This document shows positions 36,731 through 51,100 of a DNA stretch of 64,000 nt, in pieces. The notes under the pieces were generated by a model that saw only the letters and a list, made by a program, of their open reading frames with translations, did no database searches and was not told the origin of the DNA. Where the stretch lies: NCBI RefSeq assembly GCF_036320965.1, contig NC_092255.1, positions 10,813,703 to 10,877,702 on the forward strand. The letters run 5' to 3'. The stretch comes from Panulirus ornatus (Eukaryota; Arthropoda; Malacostraca; Decapoda; Palinuridae). A program made the translations under genes and the position numbers. How positions within the stretch are numbered: the first letter of the stretch is position 1; every line of letters begins with the position of its first letter.

Positions 36731-39700
36731 CAATTAAGATATGTATGATTAGGTACATATACAAATGGAAAATAAATTTGCTTAATTTTACCTCAACTCT
36801 GCAAAAAAAGGACTTTTTATGCGGGCTTTTTTATGCAAGTGTGGGTACCCATTCCAGAAATCCAGTAATCCAACAACACGCACCTACCTACACTTTTAAA
36901 CGCACATACCGATCCATTGAGATATATATGGCTTGCAAACAGACTTTCTTTTAATCTTTCAAATTTTTCTTTTTTTTGTTAGTTTTCTTAACAAATCTCT
37001 TTTTATTCTTCTAAAAAAAATATTTTTTGTCTTTCACTTCCGTGTTTATTTAGAGTTCCCGAGTTGTTTTTTTTCATCTTCCAACCAGTATTTCAAACAA
37101 TTCTTTTAACAAAACAGATGTTTTAGTTTTCCAAAAGCTCTTTTTAAGTATTTTCAACAATATTTTCACAACACTAATTTATATTTGTCATCTGAACAGA
37201 TTTTTTTTTCACTTCTAAATAGTTCTTATCTAGTCATCCAAACGGATCTTTTTCGTTCTTCTTAATAGATTTCTTTAATCTTCCTGGCAGGTCTTTTTTT
37301 ATCTTCCAAAAAAAATAGTTTTAGTCTTTCAATTCCGTGTTTATTTAGAGTTCCCGAGTAGTTTTTTTGAAGTTTTCCAAAGAGCAGTTTATTCATCTTC
37401 CAAGCAATTTTCAAACAGTTCTTTTAACCAAACAAATCTGTTTTAGTTTTCCAAAAAGCTCTTTTTAAGTATTTTCAACAGTATTTTCGTAACACTAATT
37501 TGTTTTTGTCATCTGAACAGATTTTTTTTTCACTCTTCTAAATAGTTCTTATCTAGTCTTCCAAACGGATCTTTTTCGTTCTTCTTAATAGATTTCTTCA
37601 ATCTAATGAGATATGTATGGTAGTATGCCTGTACAAATGGAAAAAGAAATGGGAAAAAGAGGGGCTACCTACATACCTACCTACCTACCTACACTCTTAA
37701 AAGCACATTCTGATCAATTAAGATATGTATGATTAGGTACATATACAAATGGAAAATAAATTTGCTTAATTTTACCTCAACTCTGCAAAAAAAGGACTTT
37801 TTATGCGGGCTTTTTTATGCAAGTGTGGTACCCATTCCAGAAATCCAGTAATCCAACAACACGCACCTACCTACACTTTTAAACGCACATACCGATCCAT
37901 TGAGATATATATGGCTTGCAAACAGACTTTCTTTTAATCTTTCAAATTTTTCTTTTTTTTGTTAGTTTTCTTAACAAATCTCTTTTTATTCTTCTAAAAA
38001 AAATATTTTTTGTCTTTCACTTCCGTGTTTATTTAGAGTTCCCGAGTTGTTTTTTTTCATCTTCCAACCAGTATTTCAAACAATTCTTTTAACAAAACAG
38101 ATGTTTTAGTTTTCCAAAAGCTCTTTTTAAGTATTTTCAACAATATTTTCACAACACTAATTTATATTTGTCATCTGAACAGATTTTTTTTTCACTTCTA
38201 AATAGTTCTTATCTAGTCATCCAAACGGATCTTTTTCGTTCTTCTTAATAGATTTCTTTAATCTTCCTGGCAGGTCTTTTTTTATCTTCCAAAAAAAATA
38301 GTTTTAGTCTTTCAATTCCGTGTTTATTTAGAGTTCCCGAGTAGTTTTTTTGAAGTTTTCCAAAGAGCAGTTTATTCATCTTCCAAGCAATTTTCAAACA
38401 GTTCTTTTAACCAAACAAATCTGTTTTAGTTTTCCAAAAAGCTCTTTTTAAGTATTTTCAACAGTATTTTCGTAACACTAATTTGTTTTTGTCATCTGAA
38501 CAGATTTTTTTTTCACTCTTCTAAATAGTTCTTATCTAGTCTTCCAAACGGATCTTTTTCGTTCTTCTTAATAGATTTCTTCAATCTAATGAGATATGTA
38601 TGGTAGTATGCCTGTACAAATGGAAAAAGAAATGGGAAAAAGAGGGGCTACCTACATACCTACCTACCTACCTACACTCTTAAAAGCACATTCTGATCAA
38701 TTAAGATATGTATGATTAGGTACATATACAAATGGAAAATAAATTTGCTTAATTTTACCTCAACTCTGCAAAAAAAGGACTTTTTATGCGGGCTTTTTTA
38801 TGCAAGTGTGGTACCCATTCCAGAAATCCAGTAATCCAACAACACGCACCTACCTACACTTTTAAACGCACATACCGATCCATTGAGATATATATGGCTT
38901 GCAAACAGACTTTCTTTTAATCTTTCAAATTTTTCTTTTTTTTGTTAGTTTTCTTAACAAATCTCTTTTTATTCTTCTAAAAAAAATATTTTTTGTCTTT
39001 CACTTCCGTGTTTATTTAGAGTTCCCGAGTTGTTTTTTTTCATCTTCCAACCAGTATTTCAAACAATTCTTTTAACAAAACAGATGTTTTAGTTTTCCAA
39101 AAGCTCTTTTTAAGTATTTTCAACAATATTTTCACAACACTAATTTATATTTGTCATCTGAACAGATTTTTTTTTCACTTCTAAATAGTTCTTATCTAGT
39201 CATCCAAACGGATCTTTTTCGTTCTTCTTAATAGATTTCTTTAATCTTCCTGGCAGGTCTTTTTTTATCTTCCAAAAAAAATAGTTTTAGTCTTTCAATT
39301 CCGTGTTTATTTAGAGTTCCCGAGTAGTTTTTTTTGAAGTTTTCCAAAGAGCAGTTTATTCATCTTCCAAGCAATTTTCAAACAGTTCTTTTAACCAAAC
39401 AAATCTGTTTTAGTTTTCCAAAAAGCTCTTTTTAAGTATTTTCAACAGTATTTTCGTAACACTAATTTGTTTTTGTCATCTGAACAGATTTTTTTTTCAC
39501 TCTTCTAAATAGTTCTTATCTAGTCTTCCAAACGGATCTTTTTCGTTCTTCTTAATAGATTTCTTCAATCTAATGAGATATGTATGGTAGTATGCCTGTA
39601 CAAATGGAAAAAGAAATGGGAAAAAGAGGGGCTACCTACATACCTACCTACCTACCTACACTCTTAAAAGCACATTCTGATCAATTAAGATATGTATGAT

Positions 39701-42700
39701 TAGGTACATATACAAATGGAAAATAAATTTGCTTAATTTTACCTCAACTCTGCAAAAAAAGGACTTTTTATGCGGGCTTTTTTATGCAAGTGTGGTACCC
39801 ATTCCAGAAATCCAGTAATCCAACAACACGCACCTACCTACACTTTTAAACGCACATACCGATCCATTGAGATATATATGGCTTGCAAACAGACTTTCTT
39901 TTAATCTTTCAAATTTTTCTTTTTTTTGTTAGTTTTCTTAACAAATCTCTTTTTATTCTTCTAAAAAAAATATTTTTTGTCTTTCACTTCCGTGTTTATT
40001 TAGAGTTCCCGAGTTGTTTTTTTTCATCTTCCAACCAGTATTTCAAACAATTCTTTTAACAAAACAGATGTTTTAGTTTTCCAAAAGCTCTTTTTAAGTA
40101 TTTTCAACAATATTTTCACAACACTAATTTATATTTGTCATCTGAACAGATTTTTTTTTCACTTCTAAATAGTTCTTATCTAGTCATCCAAACGGATCTT
40201 TTTCGTTCTTCTTAATAGATTTCTTTAATCTTCCTGGCAGGTCTTTTTTTATCTTCCAAAAAAAATAGTTTTAGTCTTTCAATTCCGTGTTTATTTAGAG
40301 TTCCCGAGTAGTTTTTTTGAAGTTTTCCAAAGAGCAGTTTATTCATCTTCCAAGCAATTTTCAAACAGTTCTTTTAACCAAACAAATCTGTTTTAGTTTT
40401 CCAAAAAGCTCTTTTTAAGTATTTTCAACAGTATTTTCGTAACACTAATTTGTTTTTGTCATCTGAACAGATTTTTTTTTCACTCTTCTAAATAGTTCTT
40501 ATCTAGTCTTCCAAACGGATCTTTTTCGTTCTTCTTAATAGATTTCTTCAATCTAATGAGATATGTATGGTAGTATGCCTGTACAAATGGAAAAAGAAAT
40601 GGGAAAAAGAGGGGCTACCTACATACCTACCTACCTACCTACACTCTTAAAAGCACATTCTGATCAATTAAGATATGTATGATTAGGTACATATACAAAT
40701 GGAAAATAAATTTGCTTAATTTTACCTCAACTCTGCAAAAAAAGGACTTTTTATGCGGGCTTTTTTATGCAAGTGTGGTACCCATTCCAGAAATCCAGTA
40801 ATCCAACAACACGCACCTACCTACACTTTTAAACGCACATACCGATCCATTGAGATATATATGGCTTGCAAACAGACTTTCTTTTAATCTTTCAAATTTT
40901 TCTTTTTTTTGTTAGTTTTCTTAACAAATCTCTTTTTATTCTTCTAAAAAAAATATTTTTTGTCTTTCACTTCCGTGTTTATTTAGAGTTCCCGAGTTGT
41001 TTTTTTTCATCTTCCAACCAGTATTTCAAACAATTCTTTTAACAAAACAGATGTTTTAGTTTTCCAAAAGCTCTTTTTAAGTATTTTCAACAATATTTTC
41101 ACAACACTAATTTATATTTGTCATCTGAACAGATTTTTTTTTCACTTCTAAATAGTTCTTCTAGTCATCCAAACGGATCTTTTTCGTTCTTCTTAATAGA
41201 TTTCTTTAATCTTCCTGGCAGGTCTTTTTTTATCTTCCAAAAAAAATAGTTTTAGTCTTTCAATTCCGTGTTTATTTAGAGTTCCCGAGTAGTTTTTTTG
41301 AAGTTTTCCAAAGAGCAGTTTATTCATCTTCCAAGCAATTTTCAAACAGTTCTTTTAACCAAACAAATCTGTTTTAGTTTTCCAAAAAGCTCTTTTTAAG
41401 TATTTTCAACAGTATTTTCGTAACACTAATTTGTTTTTGTCATCTGAACAGATTTTTTTTTCACTCTTCTAAATAGTTCTTATCTAGTCTTCCAAACGGA
41501 TCTTTTTCGTTCTTCTTAATAGATTTCTTCAATCTAATGAGATATGTATGGTAGTATGCCTGTACAAATGGAAAAAGAAATGGGAAAAAGAGGGGCTACC
41601 TACATACCTACCTACCTACCTACACTCTTAAAAGCACATTCTGATCAATTAAGATATGTATGATTAGGTACATATACAAATGGAAAATAAATTTGCTTAA
41701 TTTTACCTCAACTCTGCAAAAAAAGGACTTTTTATGCGGGCTTTTTTATGCAAGTGTGGTACCCATTCCAGAAATCCAGTAATCCAACAACACGCACCTA
41801 CCTACACTTTTAAACGCACATACCGATCCATTGAGATATATATGGCTTGCAAACAGACTTTCTTTTAATCTTTCAAATTTTTCTTTTTTTTGTTAGTTTT
41901 CTTAACAAATCTCTTTTTATTCTTCTAAAAAAAATATTTTTTGTCTTTCACTTCCGTGTTTATTTAGAGTTCCCGAGTTGTTTTTTTTCATCTTCCAACC
42001 AGTATTTCAAACAATTCTTTTAACAAAACAGATGTTTTAGTTTTCCAAAAGCTCTTTTTAAGTATTTTCAACAATATTTTCACAACACTAATTTATATTT
42101 GTCATCTGAACAGATTTTTTTTTCACTTCTAAATAGTTCTTATCTAGTCATCCAAACGGATCTTTTTCGTTCTTCTTAATAGATTTCTTTAATCTTCCTG
42201 GCAGGTCTTTTTTTATCTTCCAAAAAAAATAGTTTTAGTCTTTCAATTCCGTGTTTATTTAGAGTTCCCGAGTAGTTTTTTTGAAGTTTTCCAAAGAGCA
42301 GTTTATTCATCTTCCAAGCAATTTTCAAACAGTTCTTTTAACCAAACAAATCTGTTTTAGTTTTCCAAAAAGCTCTTTTTAAGTATTTTCAACAGTATTT
42401 TCGTAACACTAATTTGTTTTTGTCATCTGAACAGATTTTTTTTTCACTCTTCTAAATAGTTCTTATCTAGTCTTCCAAACGGATCTTTTTCGTTCTTCTT
42501 AATAGATTTCTTCAATCTAATGAGATATGTATGGTAGTATGCCTGTACAAATGGAAAAAGAAATGGGAAAAAGAGGGGCTACCTACATACCTACCTACCT
42601 ACCTACACTCTTAAAAGCACATTCTGATCAATTAAGATATGTATGATTAGGTACATATACAAATGGAAAATAAATTTGCTTAATTTTACCTCAACTCTGC

Positions 42701-43611
42701 AAAAAAAGGACTTTTTATGCGGGCTTTTTTATGCAAGTGTGGTACCCATTCCAGAAATCCAGTAATCCAACAACACGCACCTACCTACACTTTTAAACGC
42801 ACATACCGATCCATTGAGATATATATGGCTTGCAAACAGACTTTCTTTTAATCTTTCAAATTTTTCTTTTTTTTGTTAGTTTTCTTAACAAATCTCTTTT
42901 TATTCTTCTAAAAAAAATATTTTTTGTCTTTCACTTCCGTGTTTATTTAGAGTTCCCGAGTTGTTTTTTTTCATCTTCCAACCAGTATTTCAAACAATTC
43001 TTTTAACAAAACAGATGTTTTAGTTTTCCAAAAGCTCTTTTTAAGTATTTTCAACAATATTTTCACAACACTAATTTATATTTGTCATCTGAACAGATTT
43101 TTTTTTCACTTCTAAATAGTTCTTATCTAGTCATCCAAACGGATCTTTTTCGTTCTTCTTAATAGATTTCTTTAATCTTCCTGGCAGGTCTTTTTTTATC
43201 TTCCAAAAAAAATAGTTTTAGTCTTTCAATTCCGTGTTTATTTAGAGTTCCCGAGTAGTTTTTTTGAAGTTTTCCAAAGAGCAGTTTATTCATCTTCCAA
43301 GCAATTTTCAAACAGTTCTTTTAACCAAACAAATCTGTTTTAGTTTTCCAAAAAGCTCTTTTTAAGTATTTTCAACAGTATTTTCGTAACACTAATTTGT
43401 TTTTGTCATCTGAACAGATTTTTTTTTCACTCTTCTAAATAGTTCTTATCTAGTCTTCCAAACGGATCTTTTTCGTTCTTCTTAATAGATTTCTTCAATC
43501 TAATGAGATATGTATGGTAGTATGCCTGTACAAATGGAAAAAGAAATGGGAAAAAGAGGGGCTACCTACATACCTACCTACCTACCTACACTCTTAAAAG
43601 CACATTCTGAT
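36731..43611 (+). repeat. Type A units 30-36
   Basis: Seven A units start at 36731, 37715, 38698, 39682, 40665, 41646 and 42629. Unit 30 has one extra G (GTGTGGGTACCC). Unit 32 has the eight-T run. Unit 34 lacks 2 bp in Ta (GTTCTTCTAGTC for GTTCTTATCTAGTC, at about 41155-41165). The rest match the seven-T reference. No composite occurs from here to the right edge. Confidence 0.93.
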
Positions 43612-44586
43612 CAATTAAGATATGTATGATTAGGTACATATACAAATGGAAAATAAATTTGCTTAATTTTACCTCAACTCTGCAAAAAAAGGACTTTTTA
43701 TGCGGGCTTTTTTATGCAAGTGTGGTACCCATTCCAGAAATCCAGTAATCCAACAACACGCACCTACCTACACTTTTAAACGCACATACCGATCCATTGA
43801 GATATATATGGCTTGCAAACAGACTTTCTTTTAATCTTTCAAATTTTTCTTTTTTTTGTTAGTTTTCTTAACAAATCTCTTTTTATTCTTCTAAAAAAAA
43901 TATTTTTTGTCTTTCACTTCCGTGTTTATTTAGAGTTCCCGAGTTGTTTTTTTTCATCTTCCAACCAGTATTTCAAACAATTCTTTTAACAAAACAGATG
44001 TTTTAGTTTTCCAAAAGCTCTTTTTAAGTATTTTCAACAATATTTTCACAACACTAATTTATATTTGTCATCTGAACAGATTTTTTTTTCACTTCTAAAT
44101 AGTTCTTATCCAAACGGATCTTTTTCGTTCTTCTTAATAGATTTCTTTAATCTTCCTGGCAGGTCTTTTTTTATCTTCCAAAAAAAATAGTTTTAGTCTT
44201 TCAATTCCGTGTTTATTTAGAGTTCCCGAGTAGTTTTTTTGAAGTTTTCCAAAGAGCAGTTTATTCATCTTCCAAGCAATTTTCAAACAGTTCTTTTAAC
44301 CAAACAAATCTGTTTTAGTTTTCCAAAAAGCTCTTTTTAAGTATTTTCAACAGTATTTTCGTAACACTAATTTGTTTTTGTCATCTGAACAGATTTTTTT
44401 TTCACTCTTCTAAATAGTTCTTATCTAGTCTTCCAAACGGATCTTTTTCGTTCTTCTTAATAGATTTCTTCAATCTAATGAGATATGTATGGTAGTATGC
44501 CTGTACAAATGGAAAAAGAAATGGGAAAAAGAGGGGCTACCTACATACCTACCTACCTACCTACACTCTTAAAAGCACATTCTGAT
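43612..44586 (+). repeat. Unit 37, type A with 8-bp deletion in Ta
   Basis: The unit is 975 bp. At 44101 AGTTCTTATCCAAACGG replaces AGTTCTTATCTAGTCATCCAAACGG. The missing 8 bp lie between two ATC trinucleotides, consistent with a microhomology deletion. The identical deletion is in unit 41. Confidence 0.92.
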
Positions 44587-45534
44587 CAATTAAGATATGT
44601 ATGATTAGGTACATATACAAATGGAAAATAAATTTGCTTAATTTTACCTCAACTCTGCAAAAAAAGGACTTTTTATGCGGGCTTTTTTATGCAAGTGTGG
44701 TACCCATTCCAGAAATCCAGTAATCCAACAACACGCACCTACCTACACTTTTAAACGCACATACCGATCCATTGAGATATATATGGCTTGCAAACAGACT
44801 TTCTTTTAATCTTTCAAATTTTTCTTTTTTTTGTTAGTTTTCTTAACAAATCTCTTTTTATTCTTCTAAAAAAAATATTTTTTGTCTTTCACTTCCGTGT
44901 TTATTTAGAGTTCCCGAGTTGTTTTTTTTCATCTTCCAACCAGTATTTCAAACAATTCTTTTAACAAAACAGATGTTTTAGTTTTCCAAAAGCTCTTTTT
45001 AAGTATTTTCAACAATATTTTCACAACACTAATTTATATTTGTCATCTGAACAGATTTTTTTTTCACTTCTAAATAGTTCTTATCTAGTCATCCAAACGG
45101 ATCTTTTTCGTTCTTCTTAATAGATTTCTTTAATCTTCCTGGCAGGTCTTTTTTTATCTTCCAAAAAAAATAGTTTTAGTCTTTCAATTCCGTGTTTATT
45201 TAGAGTTCCCGAGTAGTTTTTTTGAAGTTTTCCAAAGAGCAGTTTATTCATCTTCCAAGCAATTTTCAAACAGTTCTTTTAACCAAACAAATCTGTTTTA
45301 GTTTTCCAAAAAGCTCTTTTTAAGTATTTTCAACAGTATTTTCGTAACACTAATTTGTTTTTGTCATCTGAACAGATTTTTTTTTCACTCTTCTAAATAG
45401 TTCTTATCTAGTCTTCCAAACGGATCTTTTTCGTTCTTCTTAATAGATTTCTTCAAATGGAAAAAGAAATGGGAAAAAGAGGGGCTACCTACATACCTAC
45501 CTACCTACCTACACTCTTAAAAGCACATTCTGAT
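44587..45534 (+). repeat. Unit 38, type A with 35-bp linker deletion
   Basis: The unit is 948 bp. At 45451-45460 CTTCAA joins directly to ATGGAAAAAGAAATGG, losing TCTAATGAG through CTGTACAA. CAA is present at both ends of the lost segment, again a microhomology signature. The (CCTA)n tract is intact. Confidence 0.92.
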
Positions 45535-46199
45535 CAATTAAGATATGTATGATTAGGTACATATACAAATGGAAAATAAATTTGCTTAATTTTACCTCAA
45601 CTCTGCAAAAAAAGGACTTTTTATGCGGGCTTTTTTATGCAAGTGTGGTACCCATTCCAGAAATCCAGTAATCCAACAACACGCACCTACCTACACTTTT
45701 AAACGCACATACCGATCCATTGAGATATATATGGCTTGCAAACAGACTTTCTTTTAATCTTTCAAATTTTTCTTTTTTTTGTTAGTTTTCTTAACAAATC
45801 TCTTTTTATTCTTCTAAAAAAAATATTTTTTGTCTTTCACTTCCGTGTTTATTTAGAGTTCCCGAGTTGTTTTTTTTCATCTTCCAACCAGTATTTCAAA
45901 CAATTCTTTTAACCAAACAAATCTGTTTTAGTTTTCCAAAAAGCTCTTTTTAAGTATTTTCAACAGTATTTTCGTAACACTAATTTGTTTTTGTCATCTG
46001 AACAGATTTTTTTTTCACTCTTCTAAATAGTTCTTATCTAGTCTTCCAAACGGATCTTTTTCGTTCTTCTTAATAGATTTCTTCAATCTAATGAGATATG
46101 TATGGTAGTATGCCTGTACAAATGGAAAAAGAAATGGGAAAAAGAGGGGCTACCTACATACCTACCTACCTACCTACACTCTTAAAAGCACATTCTGAT
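45535..46199 (+). repeat. Unit 39, type A with one T-rich subrepeat lost (665 bp)
   Basis: At 45901-45922 the sequence passes from Ta (TTTCAAACAATTCTTTTAAC) into Tb (CAAACAAATCTG). The unit is 318 bp short. That equals the Ta-to-Tb offset at this point (371 against 689 in unit 1). This is the expected product of unequal recombination between Ta and Tb, with the crossover inside the shared TTCTTTTAAC. Confidence 0.94.
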
Positions 46200-47182
46200 C
46201 AATTAAGATATGTATGATTAGGTACATATACAAATGGAAAATAAATTTGCTTAATTTTACCTCAACTCTGCAAAAAAAGGACTTTTTATGCGGGCTTTTT
46301 TATGCAAGTGTGGTACCCATTCCAGAAATCCAGTAATCCAACAACACGCACCTACCTACACTTTTAAACGCACATACCGATCCATTGAGATATATATGGC
46401 TTGCAAACAGACTTTCTTTTAATCTTTCAAATTTTTCTTTTTTTTGTTAGTTTTCTTAACAAATCTCTTTTTATTCTTCTAAAAAAAATATTTTTTGTCT
46501 TTCACTTCCGTGTTTATTTAGAGTTCCCGAGTTGTTTTTTTTCATCTTCCAACCAGTATTTCAAACAATTCTTTTAACAAAACAGATGTTTTAGTTTTCC
46601 AAAAGCTCTTTTTAAGTATTTTCAACAATATTTTCACAACACTAATTTATATTTGTCATCTGAACAGATTTTTTTTTCACTTCTAAATAGTTCTTATCTA
46701 GTCATCCAAACGGATCTTTTTCGTTCTTCTTAATAGATTTCTTTAATCTTCCTGGCAGGTCTTTTTTTATCTTCCAAAAAAAATAGTTTTAGTCTTTCAA
46801 TTCCGTGTTTATTTAGAGTTCCCGAGTAGTTTTTTTGAAGTTTTCCAAAGAGCAGTTTATTCATCTTCCAAGCAATTTTCAAACAGTTCTTTTAACCAAA
46901 CAAATCTGTTTTAGTTTTCCAAAAAGCTCTTTTTAAGTATTTTCAACAGTATTTTCGTAACACTAATTTGTTTTTGTCATCTGAACAGATTTTTTTTTCA
47001 CTCTTCTAAATAGTTCTTATCTAGTCTTCCAAACGGATCTTTTTCGTTCTTCTTAATAGATTTCTTCAATCTAATGAGATATGTATGGTAGTATGCCTGT
47101 ACAAATGGAAAAAGAAATGGGAAAAAGAGGGGCTACCTACATACCTACCTACCTACCTACACTCTTAAAAGCACATTCTGAT
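46200..47182 (+). repeat. Unit 40, type A
   Basis: A standard 983-bp unit with seven-T run and no visible change, lying between the variant units 39 and 41. Confidence 0.93.
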
Positions 47183-48157
47183 CAATTAAGATATGTATGA
47201 TTAGGTACATATACAAATGGAAAATAAATTTGCTTAATTTTACCTCAACTCTGCAAAAAAAGGACTTTTTATGCGGGCTTTTTTATGCAAGTGTGGTACC
47301 CATTCCAGAAATCCAGTAATCCAACAACACGCACCTACCTACACTTTTAAACGCACATACCGATCCATTGAGATATATATGGCTTGCAAACAGACTTTCT
47401 TTTAATCTTTCAAATTTTTCTTTTTTTTGTTAGTTTTCTTAACAAATCTCTTTTTATTCTTCTAAAAAAAATATTTTTTGTCTTTCACTTCCGTGTTTAT
47501 TTAGAGTTCCCGAGTTGTTTTTTTTCATCTTCCAACCAGTATTTCAAACAATTCTTTTAACAAAACAGATGTTTTAGTTTTCCAAAAGCTCTTTTTAAGT
47601 ATTTTCAACAATATTTTCACAACACTAATTTATATTTGTCATCTGAACAGATTTTTTTTTCACTTCTAAATAGTTCTTATCCAAACGGATCTTTTTCGTT
47701 CTTCTTAATAGATTTCTTTAATCTTCCTGGCAGGTCTTTTTTTATCTTCCAAAAAAAATAGTTTTAGTCTTTCAATTCCGTGTTTATTTAGAGTTCCCGA
47801 GTAGTTTTTTTGAAGTTTTCCAAAGAGCAGTTTATTCATCTTCCAAGCAATTTTCAAACAGTTCTTTTAACCAAACAAATCTGTTTTAGTTTTCCAAAAA
47901 GCTCTTTTTAAGTATTTTCAACAGTATTTTCGTAACACTAATTTGTTTTTGTCATCTGAACAGATTTTTTTTTCACTCTTCTAAATAGTTCTTATCTAGT
48001 CTTCCAAACGGATCTTTTTCGTTCTTCTTAATAGATTTCTTCAATCTAATGAGATATGTATGGTAGTATGCCTGTACAAATGGAAAAAGAAATGGGAAAA
48101 AGAGGGGCTACCTACATACCTACCTACCTACCTACACTCTTAAAAGCACATTCTGAT
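47183..48157 (+). repeat. Unit 41, type A with 8-bp deletion in Ta
   Basis: The unit is 975 bp. It carries the same 8-bp loss as unit 37 (GTTCTTATCCAAACGG at 47673-47688). The two units are 3571 bp apart, so the variant has probably been copied within the array rather than arising twice. Confidence 0.92.
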
Positions 48158-51100
48158 CAATTAAGATATGTATGATTAGGTACATATACAAATGGAAAAT
48201 AAATTTGCTTAATTTTACCTCAACTCTGCAAAAAAAGGACTTTTTATGCGGGCTTTTTTATGCAAGTGTGGTACCCATTCCAGAAATCCAGTAATCCAAC
48301 AACACGCACCTACCTACACTTTTAAACGCACATACCGATCCATTGAGATATATATGGCTTGCAAACAGACTTTCTTTTAATCTTTCAAATTTTTCTTTTT
48401 TTTGTTAGTTTTCTTAACAAATCTCTTTTTATTCTTCTAAAAAAAATATTTTTTGTCTTTCACTTCCGTGTTTATTTAGAGTTCCCGAGTTGTTTTTTTT
48501 CATCTTCCAACCAGTATTTCAAACAATTCTTTTAACAAAACAGATGTTTTAGTTTTCCAAAAGCTCTTTTTAAGTATTTTCAACAATATTTTCACAACAC
48601 TAATTTATATTTGTCATCTGAACAGATTTTTTTTTCACTTCTAAATAGTTCTTATCTAGTCATCCAAACGGATCTTTTTCGTTCTTCTTAATAGATTTCT
48701 TTAATCTTCCTGGCAGGTCTTTTTTTATCTTCCAAAAAAAATAGTTTTAGTCTTTCAATTCCGTGTTTATTTAGAGTTCCCGAGTAGTTTTTTTGAAGTT
48801 TTCCAAAGAGCAGTTTATTCATCTTCCAAGCAATTTTCAAACAGTTCTTTTAACCAAACAAATCTGTTTTAGTTTTCCAAAAAGCTCTTTTTAAGTATTT
48901 TCAACAGTATTTTCGTAACACTAATTTGTTTTTGTCATCTGAACAGATTTTTTTTTCACTCTTCTAAATAGTTCTTATCTAGTCTTCCAAACGGATCTTT
49001 TTCGTTCTTCTTAATAGATTTCTTCAATCTAATGAGATATGTATGGTAGTATGCCTGTACAAATGGAAAAAGAAATGGGAAAAAGAGGGGCTACCTACAT
49101 ACCTACCTACCTACCTACACTCTTAAAAGCACATTCTGATCAATTAAGATATGTATGATTAGGTACATATACAAATGGAAAATAAATTTGCTTAATTTTA
49201 CCTCAACTCTGCAAAAAAAGGACTTTTTATGCGGGCTTTTTTATGCAAGTGTGGTACCCATTCCAGAAATCCAGTAATCCAACAACACGCACCTACCTAC
49301 ACTTTTAAACGCACATACCGATCCATTGAGATATATATGGCTTGCAAACAGACTTTCTTTTAATCTTTCAAATTTTTCTTTTTTTTGTTAGTTTTCTTAA
49401 CAAATCTCTTTTTATTCTTCTAAAAAAAATATTTTTTGTCTTTCACTTCCGTGTTTATTTAGAGTTCCCGAGTTGTTTTTTTTCATCTTCCAACCAGTAT
49501 TTCAAACAATTCTTTTAACAAAACAGATGTTTTAGTTTTCCAAAAGCTCTTTTTAAGTATTTTCAACAATATTTTCACAACACTAATTTATATTTGTCAT
49601 CTGAACAGATTTTTTTTTCACTTCTAAATAGTTCTTATCTAGTCATCCAAACGGATCTTTTTCGTTCTTCTTAATAGATTTCTTTAATCTTCCTGGCAGG
49701 TCTTTTTTTATCTTCCAAAAAAAATAGTTTTAGTCTTTCAATTCCGTGTTTATTTAGAGTTCCCGAGTAGTTTTTTTGAAGTTTTCCAAAGAGCAGTTTA
49801 TTCATCTTCCAAGCAATTTTCAAACAGTTCTTTTAACCAAACAAATCTGTTTTAGTTTTCCAAAAAGCTCTTTTTAAGTATTTTCAACAGTATTTTCGTA
49901 ACACTAATTTGTTTTTGTCATCTGAACAGATTTTTTTTTCACTCTTCTAAATAGTTCTTATCTAGTCTTCCAAACGGATCTTTTTCGTTCTTCTTAATAG
50001 ATTTCTTCAATCTAATGAGATATGTATGGTAGTATGCCTGTACAAATGGAAAAAGAAATGGGAAAAAGAGGGGCTACCTACATACCTACCTACCTACCTA
50101 CACTCTTAAAAGCACATTCTGATCAATTAAGATATGTATGATTAGGTACATATACAAATGGAAAATAAATTTGCTTAATTTTACCTCAACTCTGCAAAAA
50201 AAGGACTTTTTATGCGGGCTTTTTTATGCAAGTGTGGTACCCATTCCAGAAATCCAGTAATCCAACAACACGCACCTACCTACACTTTTAAACGCACATA
50301 CCGATCCATTGAGATATATATGGCTTGCAAACAGACTTTCTTTTAATCTTTCAAATTTTTCTTTTTTTTGTTAGTTTTCTTAACAAATCTCTTTTTATTC
50401 TTCTAAAAAAAATATTTTTTGTCTTTCACTTCCGTGTTTATTTAGAGTTCCCGAGTTGTTTTTTTTCATCTTCCAACCAGTATTTCAAACAATTCTTTTA
50501 ACAAAACAGATGTTTTAGTTTTCCAAAAGCTCTTTTTAAGTATTTTCAACAATATTTTCACAACACTAATTTATATTTGTCATCTGAACAGATTTTTTTT
50601 TCACTTCTAAATAGTTCTTATCTAGTCATCCAAACGGATCTTTTTCGTTCTTCTTAATAGATTTCTTTAATCTTCCTGGCAGGTCTTTTTTTATCTTCCA
50701 AAAAAAATAGTTTTAGTCTTTCAATTCCGTGTTTATTTAGAGTTCCCGAGTAGTTTTTTTGAAGTTTTCCAAAGAGCAGTTTATTCATCTTCCAAGCAAT
50801 TTTCAAACAGTTCTTTTAACCAAACAAATCTGTTTTAGTTTTCCAAAAAGCTCTTTTTAAGTATTTTCAACAGTATTTTCGTAACACTAATTTGTTTTTG
50901 TCATCTGAACAGATTTTTTTTTCACTCTTCTAAATAGTTCTTATCTAGTCTTCCAAACGGATCTTTTTCGTTCTTCTTAATAGATTTCTTCAATCTAATG
51001 AGATATGTATGGTAGTATGCCTGTACAAATGGAAAAAGAAATGGGAAAAAGAGGGGCTACCTACATACCTACCTACCTACCTACACTCTTAAAAGCACAT

